DNA from: Rhodospirillaceae bacterium
Lineage (GTDB): Bacteria > Pseudomonadota > Alphaproteobacteria > DSM-16000 > Inquilinaceae
Reading direction: 5' to 3'
DNA: 64,000 nt
NCBI GenBank assembly: GCA_020638595.1
Contig: JACKIG010000012.1
Span: forward strand, 1-64,000
A model generated the notes under the pieces. The model saw only the letters and a list, made by a program, of their open reading frames with translations. It was not told where the DNA came from and ran no database searches. Shown here piece by piece: positions 63,878 to 64,000 of the stretch. Each line of letters starts with the position of its first letter. The stretch's first letter is position 1. The translations under genes were made by a program, and so were the position numbers.

Positions 63878-64000
63878 CCGCCGACACCTGGACCGCGGCC
63901 CAAGGCCCGACTGCCGACTACGTCATCCCGTTGCCGCCGGTGCCGGCGGTGCCGGTGCAGGGCTGCGATGCGCTGTTTCCCGTGCGTCGCATCTACTGCG
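63874..64000 (+). CDS. fumarylacetoacetate hydrolase family protein, 5' end only
   Basis: The first 42 codons are visible and the gene is cut by the window end. After a leader with PLPPVPAVPVQG, the sequence FPVRRIYC is the usual opening of FAH-family hydrolases (FPVRRIYCVGRNY in relatives, from memory). Such enzymes hydrolyse acylpyruvates or related C-C bonds, in keeping with the aldolase and dehydrogenase upstream. GCAGGAG lies before the ATG at 63874. Confidence 0.75.
   Translation, partial: MTADTWTAAQGPTADYVIPLPPVPAVPVQGCDALFPVRRIYC

Overview
This is a contiguous piece of a GC-rich (roughly two thirds G+C by eye) alphaproteobacterial chromosome, most likely from a Rhodospirillales-type bacterium. 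The evidence is the mix of family proteins typical of alphaproteobacteria (DUF1289, DUF882, DUF1178, DUF2852, DUF4167, PhyR, HWE kinase) and familiar gene order: comF / grxC / nitrilase / DUF1178 / ubiG divergent from lysC-ptsP, then a RodZ-like gene, ispG, prfA, prmC, DUF4167 and clpB. There is no tRNA, rRNA, CRISPR array, prophage or intact insertion sequence.

Layout. 0-5 kb: a CLC chloride transporter with CBS domains, a membrane-anchored coiled-coil/tail-collar protein, a tiny DUF1289 protein, a DUF882 peptidase-like protein and an ArsR-methyltransferase fusion. 5-7 kb: mlaA-mlaC for outer-membrane lipid asymmetry. 7-24.9 kb: the conserved housekeeping backbone, with ettA, comF, grxC, nit, DUF1178, arginase, ubiG, lysC-ptsP, rodZ-like, ispG, two small enzymes where hisS is often found, prfA-prmC and DUF4167. 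25-30 kb: a MOSC protein, clpB and an alpha/beta hydrolase.

30-37 kb: a complete branched-chain-type (HAAT) ABC importer (livG, livH, livM, binding protein, livF) with an acyl-CoA ligase gene translationally coupled to livG. This looks like an import-and-activate system for an organic acid. 37-47 kb: an accessory mix of GNAT, RidA, CreD, DUF302, DUF2852, small secreted proteins, DUF2333 and cysD-cysNC for PAPS synthesis. 47.1-48.6 kb: a decayed zone in which pieces of at least four unrelated genes are joined and interrupted by palindromic repeats.

48.6-58.3 kb: a PepSY-response regulator-kinase operon divergent from a His/Arg-rich exported protein, a type I secretion pair (HlyD and ABC) downstream of a UDP-sugar dehydrogenase, a second mlaC, and phyR, the general stress response switch. 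58.3-64 kb: a very large hybrid kinase with two separate kinase cores (HisKA and HWE) convergent with phyR, then a catabolic operon (HpcH/HpaI aldolase, D-2-hydroxyacid dehydrogenase, small membrane protein, FAH-family hydrolase cut by the window end).

Three different dispersed palindromic repeat families occur in the second half and at 24.9 kb. The strongest unusual signals are the gene-fragment zone with its flanking repeats, the double-core kinase next to phyR, the repeats that begin inside stop codons, and the predicted channel-type CLC protein.
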